Shown here one piece after another: positions 21,991 to 33,300 of a stretch of 53,523 bases of DNA. The first letter of the stretch is position 1. Every line of letters starts with the position of its first letter. Origin of the DNA: Pelomyxa schiedti (lineage: Eukaryota; Evosea; Pelobiontida; Pelomyxidae); NCBI GenBank assembly GCA_020536535.1, contig JAHLWZ010000901.1, positions 1-53,523 on the forward strand, given 5' to 3'. The position numbers and the translations under genes are program-made. Below the pieces are notes generated by a model that had not been told where the DNA came from, did no database searches, and worked only from the letters and a program-made list of their open reading frames with translations.

Positions 21991-24212
21991 ATGTCGATAT
22001 ACGGGATGAAGATGAAATCTCCCTCTATACGCTATAAGAAAGGAGAGTCTGGGTTTGATGACGGAGGGAGGGCTGAAGCGCCTGGTCTGCATCTTGGATC
22101 TTGGCCCACGGCGGAGGGCACCCCTGACTCTACGACCGTGTTAACGATACCCTGCACCGCGTCGGAACTTACCTTCGTAGATCAGGTTGCCTTTTTGGGG
22201 GTTTTGCTCTTCATTCGCTCTGTCCCACGCAAAAGTCACTCAATAAACCAAGGTGGTTCCTGCGTTTGTTGATGCAAAGGGTATTTTTGCCCTGACTGTT
22301 CCTGACGCTTCCAATACAATATCTGTGCAGTATGCAACCTAAGTTTATCATTCACATAGTAAGAAGTCCTGTGATTTTTAAGGTCCTTGAGTGATACAGG
22401 GGCTGTGCTACTTTCTTTAAGCGCCCCCAAGCCTATGGCTGATAGAGCAGCCATAATCAAGTCTCAGATTGACAGAGTTTCTTCCTCTCGTGTTACTTTA
22501 ATTTTAACCTCCACAAGGAGGTCAATTATCAAACTGATAGTGATTTGAAAGATAATACCTGGCATCACGGCATTCTATTGAACACCTCAGGTGCAACTGT
22601 TGTTTCACAACTGCCAGCTAGTCCAACTCCTGTTGTCACATTAACCAAGGAGCATATTACCAATATTCGTTTATGTGACAAAACTCCCCAACATTCTGTT
22701 TCCACGAGTCCTTGTATTATTGGAACCCTCGGAACTAAGAACGTCTCACAAAATCACAAGGTCTGTTTTCCGCCCCAACAAATACTTTCAATAATTTTCC
22801 TGGGAACACAGATTGCACTCAAGTATACAACACCTGGCTTGTTTTGGACCACCGAATACATGGGTGTTCTTAATGCTGACGAAACCCAACTTGTACTCAC
22901 TGGCTCATGTACCTTGTATTTTCTTCTTCGAATATGCTAATGTCATGCAGACCTTATTTCAAACACCACTGGTTGTTCATATCCTCAGGCGAAGTTGGCA
23001 CTATCTAAAATAAGTCCAACTTGGGTAGAGTATGAGGAAGATTATGACTCAGGAAGCACATCCGTATCCGTATCTTTTTTCAGCTCTTCAAGTTCTCGCC
23101 AAAAGTCCCGCACACATAAGGGTCAAAGTGAAATGTTTTTCCTCAACAGGCTAGTTGATATCCCAGAAAAAAATGTATGGAATCACATTGCCAAACATCT
23201 CCTTCTACCAACTGATTCCCAAAAAGCAAGTTTTAAGAGTCCCCTTCCTTGACGCTTCTGTGCCTGTTCGTATGGTCACTGTTATATCTCCCGAAGGTTG
23301 CAGTTTTGGGTTCGCATCTGATGAGAACGTCTTTAAGTACTCCAAGTACCCAGATATTGATAAATCCTCCTCGGTGCACTTGTACGAGCAGGTAATAACT
23401 TTTTCCCTTCATTTTCCTCTGGCTCATTTCTACACTTACAGGTCAAGGCTGTAATGGAGTTTGAATACTGTAATAATCGCTATGGCGATACAGTTTTGCC
23501 GAAAGGCGTTATTCTTCCCATTGAAAAGTGGTCTGATGATGGTGTTGGCGTTGAAAACTTTTGTGCTTCGAGCACTTTCCCTCAAGTCATACCCGGAGCA
23601 CTGGTGAGAATACCTGTACAAACCATAAACTGGATACAGGTGATTTGCTTTTTTCGCTTTTTTCAGCTAACCTATTTGGCAGGTACAAATAAAGAAAATA
23701 GAAAATACTCTAAACAAACGGGATCATATTTTCTCTGAAGTAATTCAAGTTACTGTGACGGATAAACGAACTGAAGGAGATGAAATTGCAGTATGAGCGG
23801 TTAATAAATTGGCATTTCAGTAACAAATTGTAGCTAAGGTTTGAGCAACCTCAGGCCCGGTGGAAAGATTGGGAAATCACACAAAGTATCCTTGATAATT
23901 CCCCAGTACCCCACGCTAAGCTGGGACCCGCCGGCAAGCCCTCCACACATGCTCTTTTTCAAGTACGGCTCTATCCTTTCATCAACAACCCTCCTTTCTC
24001 ACAAGAAAAAAAAATAGATCAACTCCCTTCCCCAAAGCAAGCATGTACTCATTTATGTAGTTGAGTATACCAAGTGGATCAGCCGTGAAGAAGCACAAGA
24101 AGCAAAAAGACTTGCAGACGAACAAGCAGCACAGGCTGTCAGTGCCACGGCACCCCCAGCACTCCCACCAAGAGAACAGGCATCCCGTGGGAAATCCTCA
24201 AAATGGTTCTAG
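21991..24212 (+). CDS. DUF4140/DUF4139 domain protein
   Basis: Joined exons give a DUF4140-like N-terminal part (VVPAFVDAKGIFALTV, then SNTISVQSLSDTGAVLLSLS), a linker helix (IIKSQIDREV), and a DUF4139 part with LKYTTPGLFWTTEYMGVLNA, ETQLVLTGSCTL and LISNTTGCSYPQAKLALSKI. After the acidic/Ser insert come IPEKNVWNHIAKH and RWKDWEITQS, ending GKSSKWF with TAG at 24210-24212. This family is common in bacteria and patchy in eukaryotes. Its molecular role is largely unknown, although a pH-sensitive or mucoidy-related role has been suggested for bacterial members. ATG 21991 and 22006 are both possible. About ten introns confirm it is a resident nuclear gene, not recent bacterial DNA. Confidence 0.7.
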
Positions 24213-24285
24213 AAACAAAACAAAACAAAACCCTTCATGTACCTATCCGTTTTTTGTTTTTGTTCTTGCTTGTTCTTCTGTTTAA

Positions 24286-25274
24286 TTAATAATAACACAT
24301 GTGGGAGTAGTATTCACTGGAGCGGTCATCAGGCCACCAAGGGTCACACTCACCCACCTCATAAAGGGAGGGTGAGCCAGGGCCAGAGCACACAGTATTA
24401 GTATATGACCACTGGGAGAGGTATGTGCTGTTTGCAGTCCAGAATTGTGAGTATCCCACTGAGAACCAGAAGGAGTAGGGAAGGCATTGTGCCAGGGGCC
24501 AGGCCTGTCCGTCCACGAGGGTGCGGCAGCCCTTGGTGGTGAATGTACCTTCAAATATGTACCTGATTTGGGATAGTAAAAGGGGTGAGAAATGGGGCCG
24601 TCTTTTGATGGAATTAGATTATTGTTGCAAATATTAATTAACACGTAGTTGATAACAGAGAATGTGTACGGTCTGGGGAGAATAGTATCAGCATCCGGGG
24701 CAGTTTTCATACAGGAGCACCACTGATAATCACCCCACAAGTCATTCCAGATACATGTTTCAGAATTGGAGCAGAGGTCAGGCTCTGACCCACACCCAGA
24801 CACGGTGGTTCCGGTATACACAATCCCGATAGGAACACCAGAGCAGTCTGTTATTCGAATAAAACTGTTACAAGCGCAAAGAAAGACACAAAAAAACCGG
24901 AGACGTTGTAGTGATAATAAACAGCATAAACAATGGTCGACCCATAGGTGGAACTCAGCATCAGCAGAAATAATGACCCGATGTGCCACACAAACCCTCC
25001 CATCCTTGCAGTTTTTGGCGGTTAGTTGGATCGGATAAAAAAAGATCAAGCAGATCGCACTAAATCCCGCAAGAAAGGGGACCAGTACCGAGTGCATGAG
25101 GTTCCCAGGAAGGAGTTCTGAAGAAAATGTATATTTGATACTCGATACTTGCAAAGACTCGGGAACTGTTCGGTCATCAACGGAAAGAGCAGCCTTGTTC
25201 CAGGAACCGATGACAGGGAGCCGGAAGGCACACGGCGGGCGGGCATCCACAGACAGAGATGGACTTGACTCCAT
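24286..25274 (-). CDS. Cys- and Trp-rich secreted or type II membrane protein, unknown family
   Basis: The N-terminal hydrophobic segment MHSVLVPFLAGFSAICLIFF (starting at 25098) could be a signal peptide. A longer frame from 25274 adds about 58 residues (MESSPSLSVDARPPC...). The body has CKDGRVCVAH, ITDCSGVPIGIVYTG, SGCGSEPDLCSNSETC and WNDLWGDYQWCSC. After an intron of about 130 nt come GCRTLVDGQAWPLAQC, FWFSVGYSQFWTANSTY and the ending SHMCYY before TAA. Many cysteines and Trp suggest a disulphide-bonded extracellular fold. Introns near 24890 (GTTTTT donor) and 24680 (GTACAC donor) are needed to keep the Cys-rich frame. The 25274 start leaves only 26 bp to the upstream gene's stop. No known domain recognised. 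Confidence 0.55.
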
Positions 25275-25299
25275 GGGTATATGCAGCTCAAGTCACCAA

Positions 25300-26200
25300 T
25301 TACTCAAGAACCTCGTCCACAGCATCAACCATCAGAACATCAGTCTCTGGCCAATACCTTACAATCACTCCTTCAACAATCCTACCAGTGCCGGCACATG
25401 GGATCCATGGGAGAGACCCAACTAAAACTCCCCTCATCCCAAAAGGAATCATCACGAGGCCAAGAGATCTAGGTACCACCATTGCGCTCGCAGTAATAAA
25501 TGGGAGAGATGCGGCGGGTCGATGGAGCCTCCCGCCGTCGCTCCCCTCCCCATCGCCGTTATTGTCCTTGCCCTTGCCTCCTATGTGCAAGCTCTCAGCC
25601 ACAGAGGACGCAGTACCCGAGAGCGTAGCGTGCACAACTGCCGCCACAACATCATCCACTACAACTACCTGCCTATCACGAAGAGGAAGGCGTCATCATC
25701 ATAGCCATCGACTGGTACTGACTCACGCGCAATTGGAGGTACTCCGCACTCCTGCACAAAGAGAAAAGAACGGACCCTTGCGCTTTTGTTGCTATGTTTT
25801 GTCTTTTTTTGATTGCAAAATTTGATGTTTTCCACAGCAGGTATAACACAATAGAAATTCATCCCAATAATGAATGCAAATTAGGTTAAAGAGGAATTGA
25901 ATACCCAAGAGAAGCATGATTTCTTCACCAAGACCAACGCTGTAGGCCCGGTATCGTACTGCCATTTCCACATTGTTGTGCAACGCAAGGAAGAATGCCC
26001 GGGTGGTGGAAGACTGTGCCTTGTGAAGTTTATGAGGATTTTGTTACTACTGCAAGGAGGTAAGGAAATAAAAAGCCACCGCTGGGGAAAAAATACCACC
26101 AACAAAAACGAAACACGGAAATGCACACCTACGCGGAACACACAAGAAAGTGGGAGTGCACCAACCGGAGAACCAACCGGCCACTGCTGATGCTAGTGTT
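25300..26200 (-). CDS. Probable multi-pass membrane protein, unknown family
   Basis: Minus-strand frames joined by short introns give a hydrophobic start (SAVAGWFSGWCTPTFLC), then FFLALHNNVEMAVRYRAYSV, GLGEEIMLLLGIQFLFNL, CGVPPIARESVPVDGYDDD, a Gly/Asp/Asn-rich linker and a C-terminal part AMVVPRSLGLVMIPFGM and IVRYWPETDVLMVDAVDEVL. Two or three membrane segments are likely. The start lies upstream of about 26140 and was not found, and the 25665-25800 joins are uncertain. The stop is at 25300, next to the start of the following minus-strand gene. No family recognised. Confidence 0.4.
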
Positions 26201-26481
26201 GCTTGTTGTTTAAAGTTTATGTATGTTTTTTGTTCCTTTTGCGCTTATAATCTTTTTACATGATAAAACTATCGAAATTTTTGCAACTGGAGCAGTAGCG
26301 CCAAGGGGAAAAAAGTCACTGGAGGAACACTCAGGGAGTGGGCCCAGGGTTAGAACTCACAGTACTGGGGCCCAACACCAATTGTCTAATTGAGGCAAGA
26401 ACCCTCTCACTGGGTGTCCGATCACTTTAGAAGGGAAGAGGTGGGATCAGAGGGTGATACCAACCACCCCTGCTACGAGAA
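26201..26481. other. Intergenic, divergent region
   Basis: This separates the minus-strand membrane gene from the plus-strand macro-domain gene and is probably a shared promoter. A segment at about 26320-26420 has GGGCCC pairs and a GGGTTAGAACTC block that faintly recalls a tRNA T-arm, but no full cloverleaf could be built. Confidence 0.4.
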
Positions 26482-27787
26482 ATGATTATGGGTTCCCCGA
26501 CACCCTTGTTGTTAGGAGACGGAGCAGCACTGGGGATTGTCCCATCTCCCCTGAAAATGGACAACACGACGTTCGAGGGCTTCCGGGCGGCGCAGGAGCA
26601 CGCACTGGACGCGGACCCGCGAGCAACCACAGACGAGCCGTGGCCCCCGATGCTGCGCCACATGGCGCCCATACCCCTGCCGCCCGCCCTCGTCCGAGCC
26701 GCCGCCGCCGCCCCCTCTTCTCCCCCTGCCACAACCCCCGCGGCCTCCGCGTGTTGCTCCCCTAGGACGGCAGCAACAACAACAACAACGACAAGTGCGG
26801 CCACGCCCCGCGAGGAGGAGGGGGAGGGGGAGGGGGAGGAGGAGGAGGGAGACGGGGAAGTATCTGGAGAGGACGCAGAGGAGGGATGCGAAAGCCCTGG
26901 GAAATGGCTGGGAGAGGGAGGCGGGGCTGGGGGCGTGAAGGTGGTGAGGGAGGCTGATTTGCTGGACGGCTCGTTCGACATTGTTTTGCAGTGCTGCAAT
27001 TGTTTGTGTCACATGGGAGCTGGGATCGCTGCTACGATAAGGAAGCGATATCGCGAGGCTTTCTTGGCGTATGCTGCTGTTACTGTTGATATACCTGATT
27101 GCTTTTGCTTTTGCTTTTGCTTTTGCTTTTGCTTTTGGTTGGATTCTTCCAACCTCCTTCCTATGTTGTTATTATAGTGACTTGGAAACACCACCAGAAG
27201 AGGAAAAAAAGTTGGGCCACTATTCTTCTGCTTTGGTCACTGTTCCGTCTCAGCCACAAAAGCAGTTCACTATTGTTAACCTCTATGCGCAATATGACTA
27301 TGGGAAGTATGTCTTCTAACGTTCCTATGTCTTATTATCCCCTCACTCTCACAAGGGATTACCGAAGGCTGTGTTACAAAGCTCTGTGGCTATCTCTATC
27401 GCGGTTTCTTCAGCAGCTAAGACTCCAACGCTGTACTTATTCTGTGCGAATTCCCGAATCTTTTTCCCCAGCTGATCACAATATTAGGTGGTGATAGGAA
27501 CTTATTGGGTTGGATGTGTCAGAGCCGGTGGTAACAAAGAAGTTGTACACAAGATTCTGCGGTCCCTTTTCACTGACTATTCTGTCACTGTTGTTGACAG
27601 TGGGCCAAAGCGCAAAACCAAACGAAATTCACAACAAGAAACACCGCCCTCTGATGAGGCAGCAACCGCGTTCACACCCCCAGTCATTCACTATCCTCCT
27701 TCACGCACAAGACCACAAACAACTACTACGACCTGTTACGATCATTCACCACCAAAAACTCACCAAGAAAAAACAACCCTCCCATAG
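26482..27787 (+). CDS. Macro-domain (ADP-ribose-binding) protein
   Basis: After a low-complexity Ala/Pro/Thr and acidic N-terminal half comes a macro domain: VVREADLLDGSFDIVLQCCN, CLCHMGAGIAATIRKRYREA, then across introns LGHYSSALVTVP, FTIVNLYAQYDYGKGLP, VAISIAVVIGTYWVGC and VRAGGNKEVVHKILRSLF. The CN...MGAGIA loop and the GCVRAGG loop are where ADP-ribose sits. The YDYGK segment resembles Poa1-type ADP-ribose-1''-phosphate phosphatases and ADP-ribosyl-glutamate hydrolases. It probably removes or reads ADP-ribose. The basic, Thr/Pro-rich tail ends THQEKTTLP with TAG at 27785-27787. ATG 26557 (MDNTTFEGF) is an alternative start. The 26580-26960 part is far richer in G+C than the surroundings. 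Confidence 0.8.
27101..27137 (+). repeat. GCTTTT microsatellite inside an intron
   Basis: Six tandem copies of GCTTTT lie in the first intron of the macro-domain gene and form part of its pyrimidine-rich 3' half. The number of copies probably varies between individuals. Confidence 0.9.
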
Positions 27788-28206
27788 AAGTGCTACACAC
27801 ACAGAAGAAAAAAAGATTTTTTTTCAAAAGAAATGATCTTTTTCTTTTACTTTCCAACAACTTTTCTTCCATTGCTTTCCACCAAAAACAACCAAAGGGG
27901 ATTGGGGGAGTTCAAGGTGGGGGGGGGCTTGAGTTCCACAACCAACAGGCCAATCGAACACGCACATCATCAGCTTCCAAGAGACTTCCGGGCTCAGTGA
28001 ATCTGAATTGTAGTACCCTTTGCTGTCACACTTCCCTCCCAATGTGTGTTTGTTGGGGGCTGTTCCCCCGGCTCAGTGTCTCACACCACCGCTCCCATGT
28101 GACCCGGTATCGGATTCCCTTCCTGCTGCCCCGGTGTGGGAACCTCCCCATTCTCACAGTCGTTGCTGGTGTGCGAGAATGGTTTTGGGGCGGAGGCACC
28201 GGGAGT

Positions 28207-28262
28207 TAATGCACAATTCGGAGCAGCAGAAGACAGTGACTACACATATCAGTGGGAAGTAA
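28207..28262 (+). repeat. 56-bp inverted repeat, left arm
   Basis: This starts TAATGCACAATTCGG and ends CAGTGGGAAGTAA. It is exactly reverse-complementary to 28788-28843. Read in frame it encodes NAQFGAAEDSDYTYQWEV in both copies, and each copy is followed by an AACTGT(T/C)AG block. Confidence 0.9.
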
Positions 28263-28499
28263 CTGTCAGCAGCTGTCTCATTCTCAGAAAAACCTCACAC
28301 TTCATCACACTTGATTGTCTCATTGGTCAAACGAGCCGGTGATACTGTGCACAGGCCGTACCTGCTTTCCCAATTTTGGGAAACCTCATCTTATTGGTGC
28401 AAAAAAAATGAGTGGTGTGAGGTGAAACCCCGGATGGTGCCAGGGAATGTAAACAGAAAAATGGAAGCTGCAAATTGACAAAAGAATTTAAACAGGCTC

Positions 28500-28881
28500 G
28501 CTAGTCATAGCATTCAGATCTACGTTTTGTAATGAGCTGTTGTTTGCCAATACAAGAGGTACCTCTTTGTGTTCCCATAATATAATGAAAGGCATAGGTT
28601 ATTGCTGAAATCAGCATGCGCACAATGGTGGACGATTGTGAGGACACAATTCCAGTCTGCATTTTCCTTCGAGCGTACCAAGATTTCAATCACTCGATCA
28701 AAATATGCGCGTGTTGTGTTTCTGATTCCGGGCTTTGTTGTATCACTGGCACTCCTGCTGCATTTGAGGGTCTAACAGTTATTTTTTTTACTTCCCACTG
28801 ATATGTGTAGTCACTGTCTTCTGCTGCTCCGAATTGTGCATTAGTTACACGGTATTTATGCTCCTCACATTTAGAGAACAT
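28500..28881 (-). CDS. Possible exons of a minus-strand gene or gene fragment
   Basis: On the minus strand MFSKCEEHKYRVTNAQFGAA runs on to DSDYTYQWEV. Separate frames then give GVPVIQQSPESETQHAHI and VIEILVRSKENADWNCVLTI, with VHHCAHADFSNNLC after that. These look protein-like, but no complete exon set with start and stop could be built. The first exon overlaps the first exon of the divergent plus-strand gene. It may be a gene remnant, because part of it is duplicated exactly 525 bp away at 28207-28262. No family recognised. Confidence 0.3.
28788..28843 (-). repeat. 56-bp inverted repeat, right arm
   Basis: This is the exact reverse complement of 28207-28262, with 525 bp between the arms. 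The perfect match suggests a recent duplication or gene conversion. Confidence 0.9.
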
Positions 28882-30213
28882 AACAAAACAAAAGGTAGTA
28901 TTTCAGGCTTCCAAGTGTCTTACAGCATTCCTTGCAGTTGTCAGTGGCAAGTTTGCTGCTTCTCCTTTCCATTATCAACACAAAGCAGATTTCTTGTTAT
29001 TTTCATCTCCAGTGAACCCCCGATTGACCTTCAAAATTTTTATATCCAATGATACAGTAGACCCCCCACAAGAGTGGTTCCATCAGCCCCCTTCATGCCA
29101 AGGGGACCCCTGTCTTGCATTTTCTAAGTTCTTCAGGTATTTGTTGTACAGTACATTTTAGTGCCACTAAGCTCTTTAAGGTGTGACCCAACTGACATTG
29201 GTTCTGGCTTGAGTTGGAGTCCTCTTCCAACCAAGTTCTACCTGGGAGTCTCACAAAACACATTCACTGCCGCCCCACACACGTGCAATATCAGAGTTGG
29301 CATATGCTCATTTTCATAGCACATTAAGTGCTTCCAAGGTTATCTGCTGGTGGCAACGGATTCCAATATTAGCATCAAGCACACTACATAGGTGTGTTAC
29401 AAAGAAATTGTGCAAATACTCATGGAAAAAGTACGGGATTTCTTTGTCTTGTAATACCACTGCGGCCTCTACTCGTTACACTACTGGTACTCCGTTCTCC
29501 ATTACTTTCTATATCCTCATCTGGCTAGTGTTACACGCCGTGTGTACTGCGCCGGTTGCTGTTGACCTATGGGTAGCCTTCCATATAGGAAGTCCAAGTT
29601 CATCAGCGTGCGAAGCCGTGCGAATTGCTAATGGTTTGGCTCATCCTGGAGAGTCTCAAACAGACTCACAGGCACCACCTGTGGATGTAGAAATTGGACA
29701 CCTTAGCCTGCTGAAAGGCATCACTGGTACCTTGGATATGGCGGTTCAGTCACTGTATGTCCTAAGTTTCCAAGCAGTGTTCTTAAGTTCCATTAGGTTA
29801 AACAATGCTACTCCAACCTCTGTTAGTAAAATACTGTTCTCACTTGTATTCCCCAGCAACCTATCCAACAGCAAAGAATTAACTTTCAAAAGATAGAACA
29901 AGACCCCGGAACTTCCTCCCTGATTACCGACGTGGCGAAGTCACTCGACTCTATTATAACAAATTCCTCTCCGCAGTTCCAAGCAACCTGCGTGTATGTG
30001 ACCCCAATCTCCCTACCAAATAAGTAATCAAACTGGCAGGAATATCCTAGGAGTTGGCAGCCTCCCTGAAATACAACCAAAACTACGAGAGCTCCTTGAA
30101 AAGAGGTTGAGATTACTCAATACGAACCTAAGCATGTAACCTTTTACAGTATATCAGCCCCCAAGGCACCCCGTAAACGTCCACCACCCTCCGCCTCTTC
30201 AAAAGAATCTTAA
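28858..30213 (+). CDS. Uncharacterised helical protein
   Basis: About nine short exons join in frame: MLLTFREHNKTK, AFLAVVSGKFAASPFHYQHK, FKIFISNDTVDPPQEWFHQP, FSKFFSATKLFK, HIKCFQGYLLVCYKEIVQIL, FFVFVTRRVYCAG, a linker, then SLITDVAKSLDSIITNSS, VNILGVGSLPEIQPKLREL and a basic tail APKAPRKRPPPSAS ending SKES. The stop is TAA at 30211-30213. Every junction uses a GT-AG intron (for example GTAGTATTTC near 28895, GTATGTGA near 29994 and a 45-nt intron near 30103) and the frame holds throughout. The composition suggests a helical, possibly nuclear protein of about 300 aa. No family recognised. The EST1/SMG7-like gene follows 96 bp downstream on the same strand. Confidence 0.55.
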
Positions 30214-30309
30214 TAAATCAAGTGTTTATTAAGATTAAACAGAAACCGAAAAAACTTTCTATTTTCTATTCCGATAGAAACTTGGTTTTCATCTCTACCG
30301 ATATTATTA

Positions 30310-33300
30310 ATGAGTGCCACTACGGATCCCGTCGACCAAGAGTTGAAGTAGAGCCTCTCCTTCATTTTAGAAAGTGAAGCGTCGCGTGACTTGTTTCTTT
30401 CTCGTTTTTTTCCCCAGGGCATGTCAAGAAGTGGAGGAGAAGTTCTTTACCGAAGTCGAAAAGAGTGGCCCGTGGTCTGGTGCCTCCATGACATTGAAGA
30501 ATGAGTGTGTTTAATTGCTACCTTTCCTGTTGGGAATGTATATTTTGACATTTTTTTTTGTTTTTCCTTGCAGACTGGCTAGCATTTTTGAAAAGTTCAT
30601 ACTGTCACACTTGGAAGAAGCTCATGCCGCGAGTCTGGACTCAAGATTGTGGACTTGCTTCCACATTCCAATTGATTCGTGGAGGAAACAACCCCGCAGT
30701 CCCAAGGGCAGGCAGTCTATTTCTAGCACACAGGCTATGGGCAAGACATCACCAAAATCGGCTCCTGTGGTTCCTATTGAAGCCTTTTTTGATTCTGTGG
30801 AAGTCTTCTATGTATCTTTGGTGAGGTCACTCATCTGCAAACACCCTATAACCTTGTTGAAAAGATCAAAAAACTGCAAACAGTCCACAGAGTCGATTTT
30901 CATTTCAAGCTTCCAATTACACCTCCATTATTGGAGTCAGTTTCTCCAAGTAAAAACCCAAACCACGAGCTCTGCACTCGTAGTGTCCATCAATATCTAC
31001 TTGCGCTTGGTGATGTTGGTAAGATTTGTATCTGGTGTATATTGCATGTACCTGTACTCTTTGTTTCCTTTCTTCCTAGATTTTAAACAAGCCAAGCACG
31101 TTACAGGTCAACTTGTGGAAATAATGAACTTGCGTGTCTCAAACGGGCTGCAAAGCACTACAAATTGGCAATAAGATTGTGTCCCGCTTATGGTGTGCAT
31201 TTCCTTCACACCTTTCACCCACAACCAGTCAGGTGCACCACACAATCAACTTGGGGTAATCGCTGGCAAAAAAAAAATGGAATTGAACGCACTTTATCAC
31301 TATTGGCGAGGATACTTAGCCTGTGACCCCTTCCTGGCTTCGAAGCAAAATATTCTTCTTTCATTGAAAAAAGTGCCTGCAGCCACAAAAGGGTACTTTT
31401 GCTCCCTAAATCTTTTTCCCCTCACTCCTTCAGAGTTCCTACCTTCCAGGTATCAACCTTTTTGGAAAGTATTTATAACTGAGTTGTCAAGTGTGGATAT
31501 ACTGGTGAAACCTTGTTTCAGAATGCAATCAATTATGTAGTTTATATGCATACCCTTGTTGTTCTGCCGCATGACAGGTTTTTGTACCCTATTCCCATTT
31601 CCCCAGCAACTCCAAACAGGAAGTTCGATTCCATTTCCCTCCTCAATGACTTGAGAGCATCAATCAATGCCGCGTTTGGTAAAACTAACTGGTCGACACT
31701 TGAGGCGGCGAGTATGAAACAAAAGCTGTCACTGGCCAGAAAAATTTTATTCTTCCTTATTTTCTCTTCCAAGGCTTTTTCCTGGGAAGGTGCAGCACAC
31801 AATCTTTGAATCACCTTGAAAGTAACCAATAACCAGCTCCGACACTTAGTACACAGCAATTGCTCTATGGATCTGTGAAAGCCTTTGTGTCAGCTGTTAT
31901 GGACTGCCTTTCATCAATTGGCTTCAGTGGGACTTCGAATTTTGACTGTGACCGTCTTCTGATGTGCCCTCTTCTATCCATTGTCCACTTGCTTGCTATC
32001 TGGTGTTTCTGTACCGTCGAACCATTAAAGAAGGAGTCCAAGGTTTGTATGTTTTAGTATATTCAAATATTAATGATTTTAGACCAATTCTGAACTCTCT
32101 GACTTATGGAATATACTTGTGGAATTTGTGGAGCATGTTAACCCTCATCGTTACACTGCAATAGGTCATTGCCAATTTTCTTTCAATTCCTGATTGAATA
32201 AATCAGTGGTATCAAGGCCCCCACTTAAAGAAGAAAGAATGCTACATGGATTTGGGCCAACTGCAAATTGGATAAATTCACTCCCTTTGTTGTGGCAAGT
32301 TGTACTCTTCCCTACGACTTCCTATAACCAATAATAGGAACCTACATTGGCAGAAGGCACAAACATCACAAAGGACGCCAGACTGAAGGCAATAACGTGC
32401 ATCCTTCACGCTGCCGCAAAAGCTTGGCCAGTTTGTTTGAATGCCATCTAATCTGGTCTCTGATTTTGTTACTTTACTTAGGAAAGATCTCCCTTTGCCG
32501 AAAGTGTTTATGTCGCACATGATATCACGGAATCTACAACTTCCGCGTCGCATGCCATTCCGTCAGATGCAACAGACATTGAAGCTACGTCCTCCATTAT
32601 GGATTTTTTGCAGGATGCAGGCAACGAGAATATCCAATAAAACCTCTCACTAACATCTGGCAGACATAGACAATGACACCGACCCCTCACAAAGGTAACC
32701 GTGCGACTGCTTCCAACAACTACTCATTGTTAAAATTAGTGCTACGTCTAGCTCCATTCCAACAGTGATTAAAGACATATGTGATGCTGTCTCACATGCG
32801 GAACTTGTTGTTCAAAAGGTTTTTTCCCTACCTCCCTTGGAACCCATGGAAGCAGTACTTACTGCTTCACCTAGCACGACCATGTGGTAGTCAACTCTGA
32901 AGAAGACACAAGTGCCTCACAACACTCGGTTACTTTTCGTTTTGTTGTTTGCACTTTCTCCTATTTAACCAACTCAATCCAGGAACCAGCTGCCGTGGCC
33001 CCATCAAGCAAATTAGCCAATAAACACCCAGCACTTACTCCTATGCTGTCTCCTTCACAGACAAAATCTTCTGCATCACAAGATATGCTCAAAACCCCGC
33101 AAAGTTCCAGGTCACCAATAACAACCAGCACCCCCACTGGGGAAACCAAGAGCTCCAAAAAAAAGAAAAAAAGCAAAAAAGGCAAGAAGTCTGCATCAAG
33201 TCAAACGATAGCCACCACAACCACTGGTCAACAAGAGCAGCACCTGCCAGCAAAGAGAGCACCCCAACCAACACCCACCACATCCACTGCTGTTACTTCC

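Larger units (their letters stand above)
27788..28857. other. Gene-poor stretch carrying an inverted repeat
   Basis: No plus-strand exon with good splice sites was found. The region contains both arms of a perfect 56-bp inverted repeat (28207-28262 and 28788-28843) and a minus-strand open frame that looks partly coding (28500-28881, listed separately). It also has a C/G run near 27925 and the probable promoter of the next plus-strand gene. Confidence 0.5.

Noticed and set aside
26320-26420. tRNA-like sequence near GGGTTAGAACTC
   Set aside because: No acceptor stem or D-arm could be paired.
26427-26999. Minus-strand frames of 166-190 aa
   Set aside because: They are mirror images of the G+C-rich Ala/Pro/Glu exon of the macro-domain gene.
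27101-27137. Telomere-like repeat
   Set aside because: The GCTTTT unit is internal, short and inside an intron, so it is a microsatellite.
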